Source of the DNA: Villigracilis sp024434165
Lineage (GTDB): Bacteria; Chloroflexota; Anaerolineae; Anaerolineales; Villigracilaceae
Direction: 5' to 3'
NCBI GenBank assembly: GCA_030263665.1
Contig: SZPK01000018.1
Location: 1 to 64,000 of the forward strand
Length of the DNA: 64,000 bases
The notes beneath the pieces are model-generated. The model saw nothing but the letters and a program-made list of their open reading frames with translations, made no database searches and had not been told where the DNA came from. The translations under genes and the position numbers were made by a program. This document shows, one piece after another, positions 9,344 to 18,655 of the stretch. Within the stretch, counting starts at the first letter, position 1; every line of letters starts with the position of its first letter.

Positions 9344-9388
9344 AGGTTGGTGAATTATAGCCTTCCAAAAGACGGATTTGCAAACTTT

Positions 9389-9417
9389 TTGCAAATTGCC
9401 CATGTTAAGATTGTAAA
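9389..9417 (+). promoter_or_regulatory. Candidate promoter of the ABC importer operon
   Basis: TTGCAA (9389-9394), a 17-bp spacer and TGTAAA (9412-9417) give a sigma70-like promoter 26 bp before the start codon. A direct repeat of TTTGCAAA (from 9377 and 9388) overlaps the -35 and could be an activator site for the divergent regulator. Prediction from spacing only. Confidence 0.4.
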
Positions 9418-9443
9418 ACCACCCATGTAAAAGAGGAGATCTT

Positions 9444-11105
9444 ATGAAACGCTTTACCCTGTTCTTGTCTCTGTTGGCTGCGCTGTCGCTGGTCTTGAGC
9501 GCGTGCGGCGGGAATGCACCTGCCGGGACCGATGCCCCCGGCGCTGAACCTGCTGTCACCGATGCGCCTGATGCCACAGAAGAAGCGCCTGCCGGACCGA
9601 TCGTGTTGAAGTACGCCAGCGCAGCGAACATCACCACCTGGGACCCCATCGCTTCCTTCTCGACCGAAGCGGCTTACATGGCAAACATGTACGAGCAGTT
9701 GGTGCGCGTCAACCCGCCCGGAAGCGCCGAACCATTTACCCCGCTGCTGGCTGAAAGCTGGACCAAGAGCGATGACGGCCTGGTGTGGACGTTCAAACTG
9801 CGCCCGAACGTGAAGTTCCACGACGGCGAGACGATGAACGCCGACGCCGTGGTCAAATCCATTATGCTCGCCAAGGAAAAAGCTGGCGCTTCATTCATCT
9901 GGCTCCCGCTCGATAAAGTGGAAGCCGTGGACGATCTGACCGTGCAATTCACGCTCTCGTATGCTCAGCCGCTGGAATTAATCCTCGGCTCGGAATATGC
10001 CGCATACATCATCAGCCCCAAGGCATTGGATGCCGCCGCAGCCGATGAGAACTTCTGGACATCCGGCGTTTCTGCGGGGACCGGTCCGTACATGATCGAA
10101 TCCTATACTCCTGACCAGGAGCTCGTTTTGACCCAATTCACTGACTACTGGGGCGGCTGGGAAGAAGGTCAATATGAAAAGGTGTTGGTGACCTTCGTGC
10201 CTGAAGCCACCACCCGCCAGCAATTGCTCGAAGGCGGCGAAGTGGACCTGGTAACAAGCGTCCCCAACGATTCGTTCGCTTCGTTCCAGTCGAATCCCGA
10301 TTACTTCACTTCACTCGAACCGGCATTGTTCAACTACACTGCGTTCTTCAACACCCTGCGCCCGCCGCTGGATAATGTTAAAGTGCGCCAGGCGCTTTCG
10401 TACGCCATCCCCTACGAAGACATCATCGCCATCGGCGCGAGCGGACGCGGCACACAATCGCGCGGTCCCGTCCCTGCGGGCGTGTTCCCCTACTCGGAAG
10501 ATGTTCCGCAATACACCTACGACCTCGAAAAAGCCAGGGCATTGTTGACAGAAGCCGGGTACGAAGGCGGCGGGTTCAGCCTCAAACTGACCTATGCCTC
10601 CGAGAACTCCACTGAAGAAGCCTTCGCCCCGCTCATCAAGGACTCCTTTGCGCAGATCGGCGTGGACGTCACCATCGAGGCGCTTGAGTTCACCCAGCAA
10701 TGGGAACTCGCCAAGAGCGACCCCGCCAACGCGCAGGATATCTTCCTCCTGCTCTACTGGCCCACCTACTCCGATGCCGGCGCCGACAATATGTGGAGCA
10801 TGTTCTACGGCAACCCCGCGAACCCCGGCAACCTCAATGCCACCAAGTTCAACCTCTCCTACTGGATGAACGAAGGCTACAACGCCATCATGGATGAAGC
10901 GGGCGCATTGAGCGGCACCGATATCGAAGCCGCACGCGCCAAGTATGCCGAAGCCCAGAAACTGCTCGTGGAAGAAGCGCCCGCCGCTTTCCTCTTCGAC
11001 ACCATGGTTGCCTTCGTCATCCCGAATCATGTGACGGGTTTCCAATACAACCTGAACTACCCTGACGTGCGCTACTGGTTTTACGACCTGCGCCCGGCGA
11101 ACTAA
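9444..11105 (+). CDS. ABC transporter substrate-binding lipoprotein (SBP_bac_5, peptide/nickel type)
   Basis: Extracytoplasmic solute receptor of an oligopeptide/dipeptide-type importer. The 553-residue protein has a lipoprotein signal ending L-S-A-C-G (lipid-bearing Cys about residue 21), then an Ala/Pro-rich linker. The family 5 binding protein pattern follows: T-W-D-P near the start, L-A-E-S-W, V-W-T-F-K-L-R-P-N-V-K-F-H-D-G. A strong Shine-Dalgarno (GAGGAGA) precedes the ATG. First of five transporter genes. The ligand cannot be read from sequence; peptides are usual, but the downstream amidase hints at an amide or small peptide. Confidence 0.92.
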   Translation: MKRFTLFLSLLAALSLVLSACGGNAPAGTDAPGAEPAVTDAPDATEEAPAGPIVLKYASAANITTWDPIASFSTEAAYMANMYEQLVRVNPPGSAEPFTPLLAESWTKSDDGLVWTFKLRPNVKFHDGETMNADAVVKSIMLAKEKAGASFIWLPLDKVEAVDDLTVQFTLSYAQPLELILGSEYAAYIISPKALDAAAADENFWTSGVSAGTGPYMIESYTPDQELVLTQFTDYWGGWEEGQYEKVLVTFVPEATTRQQLLEGGEVDLVTSVPNDSFASFQSNPDYFTSLEPALFNYTAFFNTLRPPLDNVKVRQALSYAIPYEDIIAIGASGRGTQSRGPVPAGVFPYSEDVPQYTYDLEKARALLTEAGYEGGGFSLKLTYASENSTEEAFAPLIKDSFAQIGVDVTIEALEFTQQWELAKSDPANAQDIFLLLYWPTYSDAGADNMWSMFYGNPANPGNLNATKFNLSYWMNEGYNAIMDEAGALSGTDIEAARAKYAEAQKLLVEEAPAAFLFDTMVAFVIPNHVTGFQYNLNYPDVRYWFYDLRPAN

Positions 11106-11129
11106 TCAGGGTGTAAATTAAAATAATTT

Positions 11130-11274
11130 CGTAGGGGCGGCCCGTCAACGCCAAACAGAATCTCGGTTGAGCATTGAATGGTCGCCCTGTTTATAAACAA
11201 GGCGCTTTTGCACACCGGGCGACCCGCCCTGTGCGCAATGGGGTTCTTGACGATTAGAATGGGTCGCCCCTACG
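11130..11274. repeat. CGTAGGGGCG-type inverted-repeat element
   Basis: The element starts CGTAGGGGCGGCCCG and ends GGGTCGCCCCTACG. It fills the gap between the binding-protein and first permease genes, inside the operon. A related but degraded sequence (CGCAGGGGCGGCCCGC on the minus strand) lies near 40865-40885. Likely a mobile non-autonomous palindromic element that may also fold in the mRNA and tune downstream expression. Confidence 0.65.
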
Positions 11275-11286
11275 ATAACCATATTC

Positions 11287-12309
11287 ATGCAAAAACTCGA
11301 ATTCCTTCTTCGTCGTTTAGGCGCTTCCCTTTTCGTGTTGATCGGGGTCTCGGTCATCACGTTCTTCATTGCGCGGGTCGTGCCTGCCAACCCGGCAGCC
11401 TTGTACATCGGACCCAAAGCCCGGCAGGAGGATATCGAACGTGTAACAAGGCAGCTGGGTCTCGATAAACCGCTCCCGGTTCAATATGCGGTGTACATGC
11501 AGGAACTTCTACGCGGCGACCTGGGCACATCCATTTCCACAAAGCGCCCGATCACGGAAGAACTTGCCGGGCGCATTCCCGCCACCATGGAATTGCTTTT
11601 CTCCGGCATGCTCATCGCCATCCTTTTGGGAGTGCCGCTCGGCGTATTGAGCGCGCGCTGGCAGGGCAAACCATTCGATTGGATGGTACGCATCATTTCG
11701 ATTGTGGGCGTTTCGATGCCTGCCTTTTTCCTCGGACTTATTTTACAGATCGTCTTTTTCCGCAATCTGGAAATCCTTCCGCTGGCGGGCAGGGTGGACA
11801 GCGACTTACGCTTTTCACATCCGCTGACGGAGATCACCAACTTTATTTTGCTCGATTCTCTCCTGACCTCGAACTGGGTCACCCTCAAGGATGCTTTTCT
11901 ACACCTGATCCTTCCCGCCTTTACGCTGGCGGCATACCCCATCGGTCTCATCGCCCGCATGACCCGCGCCGCCATGCTCGAAGTGCTCGAGCAGGATTAC
12001 ATCCGCACGGCAAAGGCGTATGGCATTCGCCAGTATTTCATCATTTATTTTTACGCGTTGAAAAACGCCATCAGCCCCGCGTTGACCGTCATCGGCTTGA
12101 CCTTTGCTTTTGCATTGACGGGCACGTTCTTCGTTGAAGTGCTGTTCAACTGGCCCGGGCTGGGGCTGTTCACCGTCCGCTCGTTGTTGAATTTGGATTA
12201 TCCCGCCATCATGGGCATGACTCTCTTCGGCGCTACGGGCTATGTGCTCATCAACCTCCTCGTTGATTTGCTGCAAGCCTGGGTTGATCCGCGCATCAGT
12301 TTGAGATGA
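11287..12309 (+). CDS. ABC transporter permease, DppB/OppB family
   Basis: Inner-membrane permease of 340 residues for the peptide-type importer. It has the long N-terminal helix (R-R-L-G-A-S-L-F-V-L-I-G-V-S), about six transmembrane segments, and the EAA coupling loop (R-T-A-K-A-Y-G-I-R-Q). The C-terminal N-L-L-V-D-L-L-Q-A-W-V-D-P-R is typical of this family. Its stop overlaps the next permease start (ATGA), so the two subunits are probably made in equal amounts. Confidence 0.92.
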   Translation: MQKLEFLLRRLGASLFVLIGVSVITFFIARVVPANPAALYIGPKARQEDIERVTRQLGLDKPLPVQYAVYMQELLRGDLGTSISTKRPITEELAGRIPATMELLFSGMLIAILLGVPLGVLSARWQGKPFDWMVRIISIVGVSMPAFFLGLILQIVFFRNLEILPLAGRVDSDLRFSHPLTEITNFILLDSLLTSNWVTLKDAFLHLILPAFTLAAYPIGLIARMTRAAMLEVLEQDYIRTAKAYGIRQYFIIYFYALKNAISPALTVIGLTFAFALTGTFFVEVLFNWPGLGLFTVRSLLNLDYPAIMGMTLFGATGYVLINLLVDLLQAWVDPRISLR

Positions 12310-13220
12310 TGGACGACAGACCGCAGAAAACCATGACCATTGCCGCCACATCCACCCGTTCCACAGATTCCACGCGCACAGCGCGGCATGTGCTGTCGGT
12401 CATTTTGCGCGACCCGCTCTCATTGACCGGCACGTTTATCATCATTCTGGTGCTGTTCATGGCGGTCTTTGCCGAACAGGCGGCGCCGTATCCCGAAGAA
12501 GGAAAAGGCAAGACCAATGCGCCCAATACCCTCATGGCTCCCTCGGCCGACCATTGGTTTGGAACCGACAAACTCGGACGGGATATTCTCAGCCGCATCA
12601 TCATGGGGGCGCGCTCGGCGTTGATCGTTCCCATTGGGGTGGTGCTGTTTGCGGTGCTGCTCGGCGCGCCGCTTGGCGCGTTGGCTGGGTACAAAGGCGG
12701 CTGGCTCGATGAAGTCATCATGCGCATCACGGATTTGTTCCTTGCCTTCCCTTCATTACTATTGGCAATGGCAATTGCCTCCGCTCTCGGGCGCGGATTG
12801 GACAAAGCCGCCATCGCGCTGGTCGTTTCCTGGTGGCCCTGGTACACGCGCATCGCGCGCGGAGTGGCGGTCGGCTTGAGGGAGAGATATTTTGTAGAGG
12901 CGGCACAAGCCATCGGCGTGTCTGATGCGGTCATTATCTTCCGCCACATTTTGCCCAACACCATCTCCCCCATCCTCGTGCAAGCCACCGTGGACATGGG
13001 TACAGTCATCCTTGCCATGGGCGGGCTTGCCTTTCTTGGGTTGGGCACTCAGCCGCCCGCGCCCGATTGGGGTTTGATGGTCAGCGAAGGCAGGACGTAC
13101 ATCCTCGAACAATGGTGGATTGCGACCTTCCCCGGCATGGCGATCTTCATCGTGGTGCTGGCGTTCAATTTATTGGGCGACACGCTGCGTGATATCTTTG
13201 ACCCGAGGCAGTACAAATGA
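12306..13220 (+). CDS. ABC transporter permease, DppC/OppC family
   Basis: Second permease, 304 residues, heterodimer partner of the preceding gene. It shows the DppC-type extracytoplasmic segment with F-G-T-D-K-L-G-R-D-I-L-S-R, the coupling loop (E-A-A-Q-A-I-G-V-S-D), and a closing L-G-D-T-L-R-D-I-F-D-P-R. About six transmembrane segments. Overlaps the upstream gene by 4 nt. An intergenic palindrome separates it from the ATPase genes. Confidence 0.92.
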   Translation: MMDDRPQKTMTIAATSTRSTDSTRTARHVLSVILRDPLSLTGTFIIILVLFMAVFAEQAAPYPEEGKGKTNAPNTLMAPSADHWFGTDKLGRDILSRIIMGARSALIVPIGVVLFAVLLGAPLGALAGYKGGWLDEVIMRITDLFLAFPSLLLAMAIASALGRGLDKAAIALVVSWWPWYTRIARGVAVGLRERYFVEAAQAIGVSDAVIIFRHILPNTISPILVQATVDMGTVILAMGGLAFLGLGTQPPAPDWGLMVSEGRTYILEQWWIATFPGMAIFIVVLAFNLLGDTLRDIFDPRQYK

Positions 13221-13226
13221 ATCCTT

Positions 13227-13321
13227 CGTCATTGCGAGGGCGCTCTTGCTTTTCGCCCGAAGCAATCTCAGGTTTACTCATGAGATTGCTTCGTCGGGCT
13301 GTTGCCCTCCTCGCAATGACG
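13227..13321. repeat. CGTCATTGCGAG-type inverted-repeat element
   Basis: Arms CGTCATTGCGAGG and CCTCGCAATGACG, with an inner GAAGCAATCTCA/TGAGATTGCTTC pair. Two further copies occur at 36319-36357 and 53446-53540. This word family is a widely scattered bacterial palindromic repeat. Here it lies inside the ABC operon, between permease and ATPase genes. Confidence 0.75.
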
Positions 13322-13335
13322 GGTAAAAGTATTTT

Positions 13336-14310
13336 ATGAGCACGTTACTGAATGTTTCTGATTTAAGTCTCGAATTCAAAACCGGGCGCGGCACGCTCAA
13401 AGCCTTGAACGGTATTTCATTCGACGTGCGTACGCGCGAAATCTTCGGCTTGGTCGGTGAGACCGGCTGCGGCAAGACCGTGACGGGGCTTTCGATCCTG
13501 CGCCTGCTTCCGCGCTCGGCGCGCATCACGAACGGCGAAATAGTTTTTTGGGACAAAAATCTACTGACCGTGCCGAACAAGGAAATGGAAACGATCCGCG
13601 GCGGCGAGATTGCGATGATCTTTCAGGATCCATCCTCTTCGCTCAACCCGGTCTTTACCATCGGTTCACAGATGGAACGAGTGCTGCGTCAGCATAAAGG
13701 CATGAACAGCAAAGCCGCCAACGAACGCGCCGCGCAAATGTTGAACGCGGTCGGCTTGCCCGATGTCAAACGCATGCTGGCGGCATATCCGCATCAACTT
13801 TCGGGCGGGCAGCAGCAGCGTGTGATGATTGCGATGGCTTTATCCTGCGAGCCGCGCCTGCTCATCGCCGACGAACCGACGACGGCATTGGATGTGACCA
13901 TTCAAGCGCAGATTCTGCGTCTGCTGCGAGACCTGCAAACGCAATTCGATTTTTCGGTCATTCTTATCACGCACAACCTCGGCGTCGTCGCGCAAACGTG
14001 CGACCGTCTTGCCGTGCTGTATGCGGGGCGCGTGGCGGAGATCGGCTCGACGAACGACATCTTCAACAATCCACAGCATCCCTACACGCGCGGGCTGATG
14101 AACGCCATTCCCAAGCCCGGCTCACGCGGCAAACGCATGCAAGCCATCCCCGGCACGGTTCCGTCGAATCCCGGCGCGGTTCAGGGATGTCCCTTCGCGC
14201 CAAGGTGTGAATCTGCCTTTGACCGCTGCGAAACTCAAACGCCGCCACTTTTGAATGTCAACGAAAGACATCTAGCATCCTGTTTCTTGATTGGAAAAAC
14301 TGATAACTGA
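13336..14310 (+). CDS. Peptide-type ABC transporter ATP-binding protein, DppD/OppD family
   Basis: Cytoplasmic ATPase subunit, 324 residues. Walker A GETGCGKT (about residues 41-48), ABC signature L-S-G-G-Q-Q-Q-R, and Walker B L-L-I-A-D-E-P-T-T-A-L-D. The C-terminal oligopeptide-type extension has C-P-F-A-P-R-C-E with its spaced cysteines, which in this family can bind an iron-sulfur cluster. Works with the following ATPase as a heterodimer on the DppB/DppC-type permeases. Confidence 0.93.
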   Translation: MSTLLNVSDLSLEFKTGRGTLKALNGISFDVRTREIFGLVGETGCGKTVTGLSILRLLPRSARITNGEIVFWDKNLLTVPNKEMETIRGGEIAMIFQDPSSSLNPVFTIGSQMERVLRQHKGMNSKAANERAAQMLNAVGLPDVKRMLAAYPHQLSGGQQQRVMIAMALSCEPRLLIADEPTTALDVTIQAQILRLLRDLQTQFDFSVILITHNLGVVAQTCDRLAVLYAGRVAEIGSTNDIFNNPQHPYTRGLMNAIPKPGSRGKRMQAIPGTVPSNPGAVQGCPFAPRCESAFDRCETQTPPLLNVNERHLASCFLIGKTDN

Positions 14311-14323
14311 TCACTATTCACTA

Positions 14324-15313
14324 ATGACTGCTCTCATCGAAATCCACTCTCTCAAAAAACATTTCCGATTACCCGGCGGCTGGCTCTCCGGGCAGACCAA
14401 ACACGTCTATGCCGTGGATGGGGTTGACCTGACCATCGCCTCTGGCGAGACCTTTGGCTTGGTCGGTGAATCCGGCTGCGGGAAGACCACGCTGGGGCGG
14501 ATGATCCTGCGGCTGATCGAGCCGACCTCGGGCAGCATCCTGTTTGATGGCAAAGACATCACTGCGGTTGGCAGGCAGAATATGAAGCCCATCCGCCGCG
14601 AAATGCAGATCGTATTTCAGAATCCGCTTTCATCGCTCAGTCCGCGCATGAAGGTGGAGCAGATCGTGGCTGAACCGCTGCTCACTCACAAGGTTTTGGC
14701 AAGGGATGAAATCCGTCCGCGCGTGATCGAATTGCTCAAGCAGGTCGGCTTGGGCGAACAGCATTTAGACCGCTTTCCTCATGAAATATCCGGCGGGCAA
14801 TGTCAGCGTGTGGCGGCGGCGCGGGCTTTGGCATTGAACCCGAAGTTGATCGTGCTGGATGAACCCACGTCTGCATTGGATGTTTCGGTGCAGGCGCAGA
14901 TCATCAACCTGTTGGATGACCTTAAAAAATCGTTCGGGCTGACCTATCTTTTCATCTCGCACGATCTGAACGTCGTGCAGCACATCAGTGATCGCATTGG
15001 CGTGATGTATTTGGGCAAGTTGGTGGAAGTCGGTTCGGCGGAAGAGATCTATAACCAGCCGCTGCACCCGTACACGCAGGCGTTGTTTGGCGCGATCCCC
15101 ATGCCGGTGGTTGGAGAGCAGCGTGAATTGAAAGTCTTGGAAGGCAATGTGCCCAGCCCCGTCAACCCGCCGAGCGGCTGCCGCTTTCACACGCGCTGCC
15201 CGATCGCACAGAAAAAGTGTCAGGAAACCGAACCAGTTTTACGGGAAGTTCGAAGCGGCACTTCGTCTTCGCTCAGCACAGGGCATCTCGTCGCCTGCCA
15301 TCTTGTGGAATAA
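14324..15313 (+). CDS. Peptide-type ABC transporter ATP-binding protein, DppF/OppF family
   Basis: Second ATPase, 329 residues. Walker A GESGCGKTT, signature I-S-G-G-Q-C-Q-R, Walker B L-I-V-L-D-E-P-T-S-A-L-D, and the C-terminal G-C-R-F-H-T-R-C-P motif of the OppF branch. The ATG at 14324, 14 nt after the previous stop, is preferred over an upstream in-frame ATG that would overlap it. The amidase gene follows 22 nt after the stop, suggesting co-transcription. Confidence 0.93.
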   Translation: MTALIEIHSLKKHFRLPGGWLSGQTKHVYAVDGVDLTIASGETFGLVGESGCGKTTLGRMILRLIEPTSGSILFDGKDITAVGRQNMKPIRREMQIVFQNPLSSLSPRMKVEQIVAEPLLTHKVLARDEIRPRVIELLKQVGLGEQHLDRFPHEISGGQCQRVAAARALALNPKLIVLDEPTSALDVSVQAQIINLLDDLKKSFGLTYLFISHDLNVVQHISDRIGVMYLGKLVEVGSAEEIYNQPLHPYTQALFGAIPMPVVGEQRELKVLEGNVPSPVNPPSGCRFHTRCPIAQKKCQETEPVLREVRSGTSSSLSTGHLVACHLVE

Positions 15314-15334
15314 ATCCCATTCTTGGAGAATATC

Positions 15335-16237
15335 ATGAGTCGTTTATTTGGAATCGCCGGTGTGCAAATGTCTGTGGAAGCATGGGATATGGACGGGACG
15401 TTCGAGAAGATGGCGGACGTGGCGTTGAACATCCGCAAGCAAATGCCGTGGATCAACATGGTGGTGTATCACGAGCTGGTGGTGCCAGGGTTGGTGCAAT
15501 TCAAAACGCCGGTGGATGTGAACTGGTGGAAGAAGAACAGCGGATCTGTGCCCGGACCACAGACAGATCGTTTATGCGACCTTGCGCGCAAGACCAGGCA
15601 ATGGCTGGTGCCCGGCTCGATGTGGGAAATGCACGAAGACAAGATGTACAACACATCAGTGGTGATATCGCCCAACGGTGACATTGTGGCGAAATACCGC
15701 AAGATGTTCCCGTGGCTGCCGTATGAAGCCGGAACAACCGCAGGTGACCAGTTCTGCGTGTTCGATATTCCCAATGTGGGTCGCTTCGGTTTGTGCATTT
15801 GCTACGACATGTGGTTCCCCGAAGTCTCGCGCACGCTGGCATGGATGGGCGCGGAGGTCATCATTCAACCGACACTCACGCCGACATCCGACCGCGAGTT
15901 GGAATTGGTCATGGCTCGCGCGAACGCGTTATTCAACCAATGCTACTTCGTCAGTGTCAACGGCATCGGGCAATGGGGCGGCGGACGATCCACGATCATT
16001 GACCCGGATGGGCGCATCCTGCAACAAGCGGGCACGAATCAAACCTTTATGACCGAAATGCTCGATCTCGATCACACCACGCGCACGCGTGAATATGGCA
16101 CGATTGGGCTGGCACAAACCCTCAAGCAATTACGAGACTCGGGACATAAGTTCCCGATCTATGAAAATCATGGACTGACGCAGGGAGGTTTCAAAGGGCT
16201 TGGGAAATTGACGTTCCATCACATCGAACATAAATAA
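15335..16237 (+). CDS. Nitrilase-superfamily amidohydrolase (carbon-nitrogen hydrolase)
   Basis: Cytoplasmic enzyme of 300 residues hydrolysing a C-N bond of an amide, nitrile or carbamoyl compound. The Glu-Lys-Cys triad is visible: Glu in Y-H-E-L-V-V-P-G, Lys in A-K-Y-R-K-M-F-P-W, and Cys in L-C-I-C-Y-D-M-W-F-P-E. The K-M-F-P-W-L-P-Y segment resembles aliphatic amidase/formamidase-type members more than beta-ureidopropionases, but the substrate is not decidable. The ATG at 15335 has GGAG upstream. Location directly after the importer suggests it processes the imported compound (inference). Confidence 0.85.
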   Translation: MSRLFGIAGVQMSVEAWDMDGTFEKMADVALNIRKQMPWINMVVYHELVVPGLVQFKTPVDVNWWKKNSGSVPGPQTDRLCDLARKTRQWLVPGSMWEMHEDKMYNTSVVISPNGDIVAKYRKMFPWLPYEAGTTAGDQFCVFDIPNVGRFGLCICYDMWFPEVSRTLAWMGAEVIIQPTLTPTSDRELELVMARANALFNQCYFVSVNGIGQWGGGRSTIIDPDGRILQQAGTNQTFMTEMLDLDHTTRTREYGTIGLAQTLKQLRDSGHKFPIYENHGLTQGGFKGLGKLTFHHIEHK

Positions 16238-16302
16238 AGGAGGTTCAGGGGCTGCGTCTTTTCATTTTCAATCGCCGTCATCCATCGCCAAAGGAGAAAA
16301 AA

Positions 16303-18597
16303 ATGAAAAAGTCCTTCATGGGAGTCTGCATCGGCATACTCCTGATCGTTTCCTTATTATTACCAAGAGCCTCAGGGGTGAAGGCACAAGCCAGTACCAT
16401 TTACACCACCAACTTCAACAGCGGCTATTCAGGGTGGACTGCGGCTGGGTCGGTTTCCAGCGTGTCCTCTCCAACCATTCAACCCAACTCAGTCCGCATG
16501 GTGGGCGCGGGCGCTTCCATTACCAAAACCGTTTCCACAGTGGGTTATACGGGAATTAGTGTTACATGGAATATGGCAGCAAGTTCTCTGGAAGATGGCG
16601 AATTTTGTTATATGGAGTATAACACCGGCTCCGGCTGGACTGTTATTGGCACGGTTGCTAATGGACAGGATAATTCCACGTTCTATAACGGAACAACGAA
16701 CAATATTTCCGGCGCGGATAACAACGCCAACTTCCAGGTGCGCTATCGCACTCAAACCGCGAATTCTACTGGCGACTATTGCTATGCTGAAGATATAACC
16801 GTGAGCGGAACCTCCGGTGCAGTGCCGACCAATACCCCGACTCTGACTCCCACCCCGCCAGGACCCACGCCCACTCCGCCTCCGGGCGGGTCTGTGCCGG
16901 GTGATCCGCTCACGGGCAATGGCAACGTCACCCGCACCCTGCTCACCCACAACGACTTGATGACCGGCTCCAGTTCTGCTCCTGTTGATGACAGTGCCTT
17001 TGCCCTGCCCGCCAATGCCGCCATGCCTGACCACGTCTTTGAAGGCAGGCTCGAACTCAGCAACGAAGCCACCAGTGGCGGATTCTCTGAAGTCAAAGAT
17101 ACCTATCGTTACACCGGCGCAGGCGACGACCCGCGCAAGCATCTGCCCGAATTCAGTTTTGAATTTGTTCAGAACGGCAGTCACTTGATCCCCGTCACAC
17201 AAGGGCTGATCTACACGGGTCACCCCTACTGGAACTACCTCATCGGTCCCGGACGTGTTTGGAAAGAAACCAGCGACAACGGCTATTCCCGTGCGGCTTT
17301 CCCCTTCGCGCTTGTGCAACGCAATGCCAACTGCACCCACAACGGCGTGATGACCTTCCTGTTCAACAACAGCGGCGTCTCCAAAGTCCGCTATCAGATC
17401 ACGCAGGAAACCTGTGTCTATTACAAGGTCAACATGTGGGGACAACTGACCGCGACGTATTCTCCCTACGCTGTGACGGATGCCGCCGCCCTCAAAGCGA
17501 ATCATGCGCTGGAAGTTGGCAACCGCCTCCCCACCAAGCCGATAACTGATCTTGCCACCGATTACCCATCCGCCGGGATAGATACCAACGTCTTCGGCAG
17601 TGGCGTCACCGCCCAGCATATGACCTATTACGGCGTGATCTATAACGGCGTCAACTATGTCTCCGGCTGTACCACACGCTATGGAACTTATGCCTTTTGC
17701 GAGAACTTGCGCGCACCATCGTACTCCACGGCAAAGTCCGCATTTGCAGGCACAGCGTTAATGCGTCTTGGACAAAAATACGGTACTGGTGTTTATAACC
17801 TGCTTGTCAAAGACTACGTCCCTGAAACCACATCCAGTATCGGCGTTTGGACAAACGTCACCTTCAACAACACCATTGACATGGCGACCGGCAATTACCG
17901 CCTTGCCGGGTATGAATCCGACGAAGCCGGCTCTTACATGGAAACCTTCTTCCTCGCCGAGCCCTATACCGATAAGATGACCGCCGCCTTGAACTTTCCC
18001 TTCAAGGTCAATCCGGGCGCCTATTGGGTCTATCACTCGTCCGATACCTTCATCGTGGCACGCGCCATGAACAATTACCTGCAAACGCAGGAAGGCTCCG
18101 GCGCAGACATCTTCAACATGGTGAAAAATGAAGTCTATGCGCCCATCAACTTGAGCGCCGGCGTCAGCACCATCCGCACGGATAATGCCTCCTTCGGTTC
18201 TCCATTCGGCGGTTATGGTCTGTTCTGGACGCGCGACGACATTGCCAAGGTCGCCAAATTCCTCAACAACGACAACGGCATCGCCAACGGGACGCAAATC
18301 CTGCAACCCGATATGCTCGCTGACTCGATGCAAGACGACGCCACCGATCGCGGTCTCGACACCACCGGCACACCCGTTTTCAAATACAACAATGGCTTCT
18401 GGGCAAAGAACATGACCCCGTCTGAATTCCCGCAATACTCCTGCTCGTTCTGGGTTCCGTTCATGTCTGGGTATGGCGGCATCACCGTCGCCATGGCACC
18501 CAACGGCGCCACCTACTACTACTTCAGCGACAACGAAGAATTCAGCTGGTACAACGCCGTGCATGAAATGAACAAGCTCAGCCCGTATTGCCCGTAG
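16303..18597 (+). CDS. Secreted modular serine hydrolase (beta-lactamase-like)
   Basis: 764-residue exported protein. A signal peptide (K-K-S-F then a hydrophobic stretch to about residue 30) is followed by a roughly 140-residue beta-rich module with Gly/Trp/Tyr patterns typical of carbohydrate- or surface-binding jelly rolls. A Thr-Pro linker (T-P-T-P repeats) comes next, then a large C-terminal domain. That domain contains S-T-A-K (in Y-S-T-A-K-S), matching the S-x-x-K nucleophile of class C beta-lactamase/DD-peptidase folds, with Y-H-S-S as a possible second motif. Function and substrate unknown. A good RBS (AAGGAG) precedes the ATG and a perfect palindrome follows the stop. Confidence 0.7.
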   Translation: MKKSFMGVCIGILLIVSLLLPRASGVKAQASTIYTTNFNSGYSGWTAAGSVSSVSSPTIQPNSVRMVGAGASITKTVSTVGYTGISVTWNMAASSLEDGEFCYMEYNTGSGWTVIGTVANGQDNSTFYNGTTNNISGADNNANFQVRYRTQTANSTGDYCYAEDITVSGTSGAVPTNTPTLTPTPPGPTPTPPPGGSVPGDPLTGNGNVTRTLLTHNDLMTGSSSAPVDDSAFALPANAAMPDHVFEGRLELSNEATSGGFSEVKDTYRYTGAGDDPRKHLPEFSFEFVQNGSHLIPVTQGLIYTGHPYWNYLIGPGRVWKETSDNGYSRAAFPFALVQRNANCTHNGVMTFLFNNSGVSKVRYQITQETCVYYKVNMWGQLTATYSPYAVTDAAALKANHALEVGNRLPTKPITDLATDYPSAGIDTNVFGSGVTAQHMTYYGVIYNGVNYVSGCTTRYGTYAFCENLRAPSYSTAKSAFAGTALMRLGQKYGTGVYNLLVKDYVPETTSSIGVWTNVTFNNTIDMATGNYRLAGYESDEAGSYMETFFLAEPYTDKMTAALNFPFKVNPGAYWVYHSSDTFIVARAMNNYLQTQEGSGADIFNMVKNEVYAPINLSAGVSTIRTDNASFGSPFGGYGLFWTRDDIAKVAKFLNNDNGIANGTQILQPDMLADSMQDDATDRGLDTTGTPVFKYNNGFWAKNMTPSEFPQYSCSFWVPFMSGYGGITVAMAPNGATYYYFSDNEEFSWYNAVHEMNKLSPYCP

Positions 18598-18621
18598 TAA
18601 GGTCAATCAACAATCACCAAC

Positions 18622-18655
18622 GAAGGGTGAACAGGCTGCAGCCTGTTCACCCTTC
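18622..18655. terminator. Perfect 34-bp palindrome after the serine hydrolase
   Basis: GAAGGGTGAACAGGCTG followed by its exact complement forms a hairpin with no loop bases to spare, 25 nt after the stop codon. It lacks a clear T-run, so it may act as a terminator or mRNA 3' stabiliser, or be a mobile palindrome. Confidence 0.5.
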
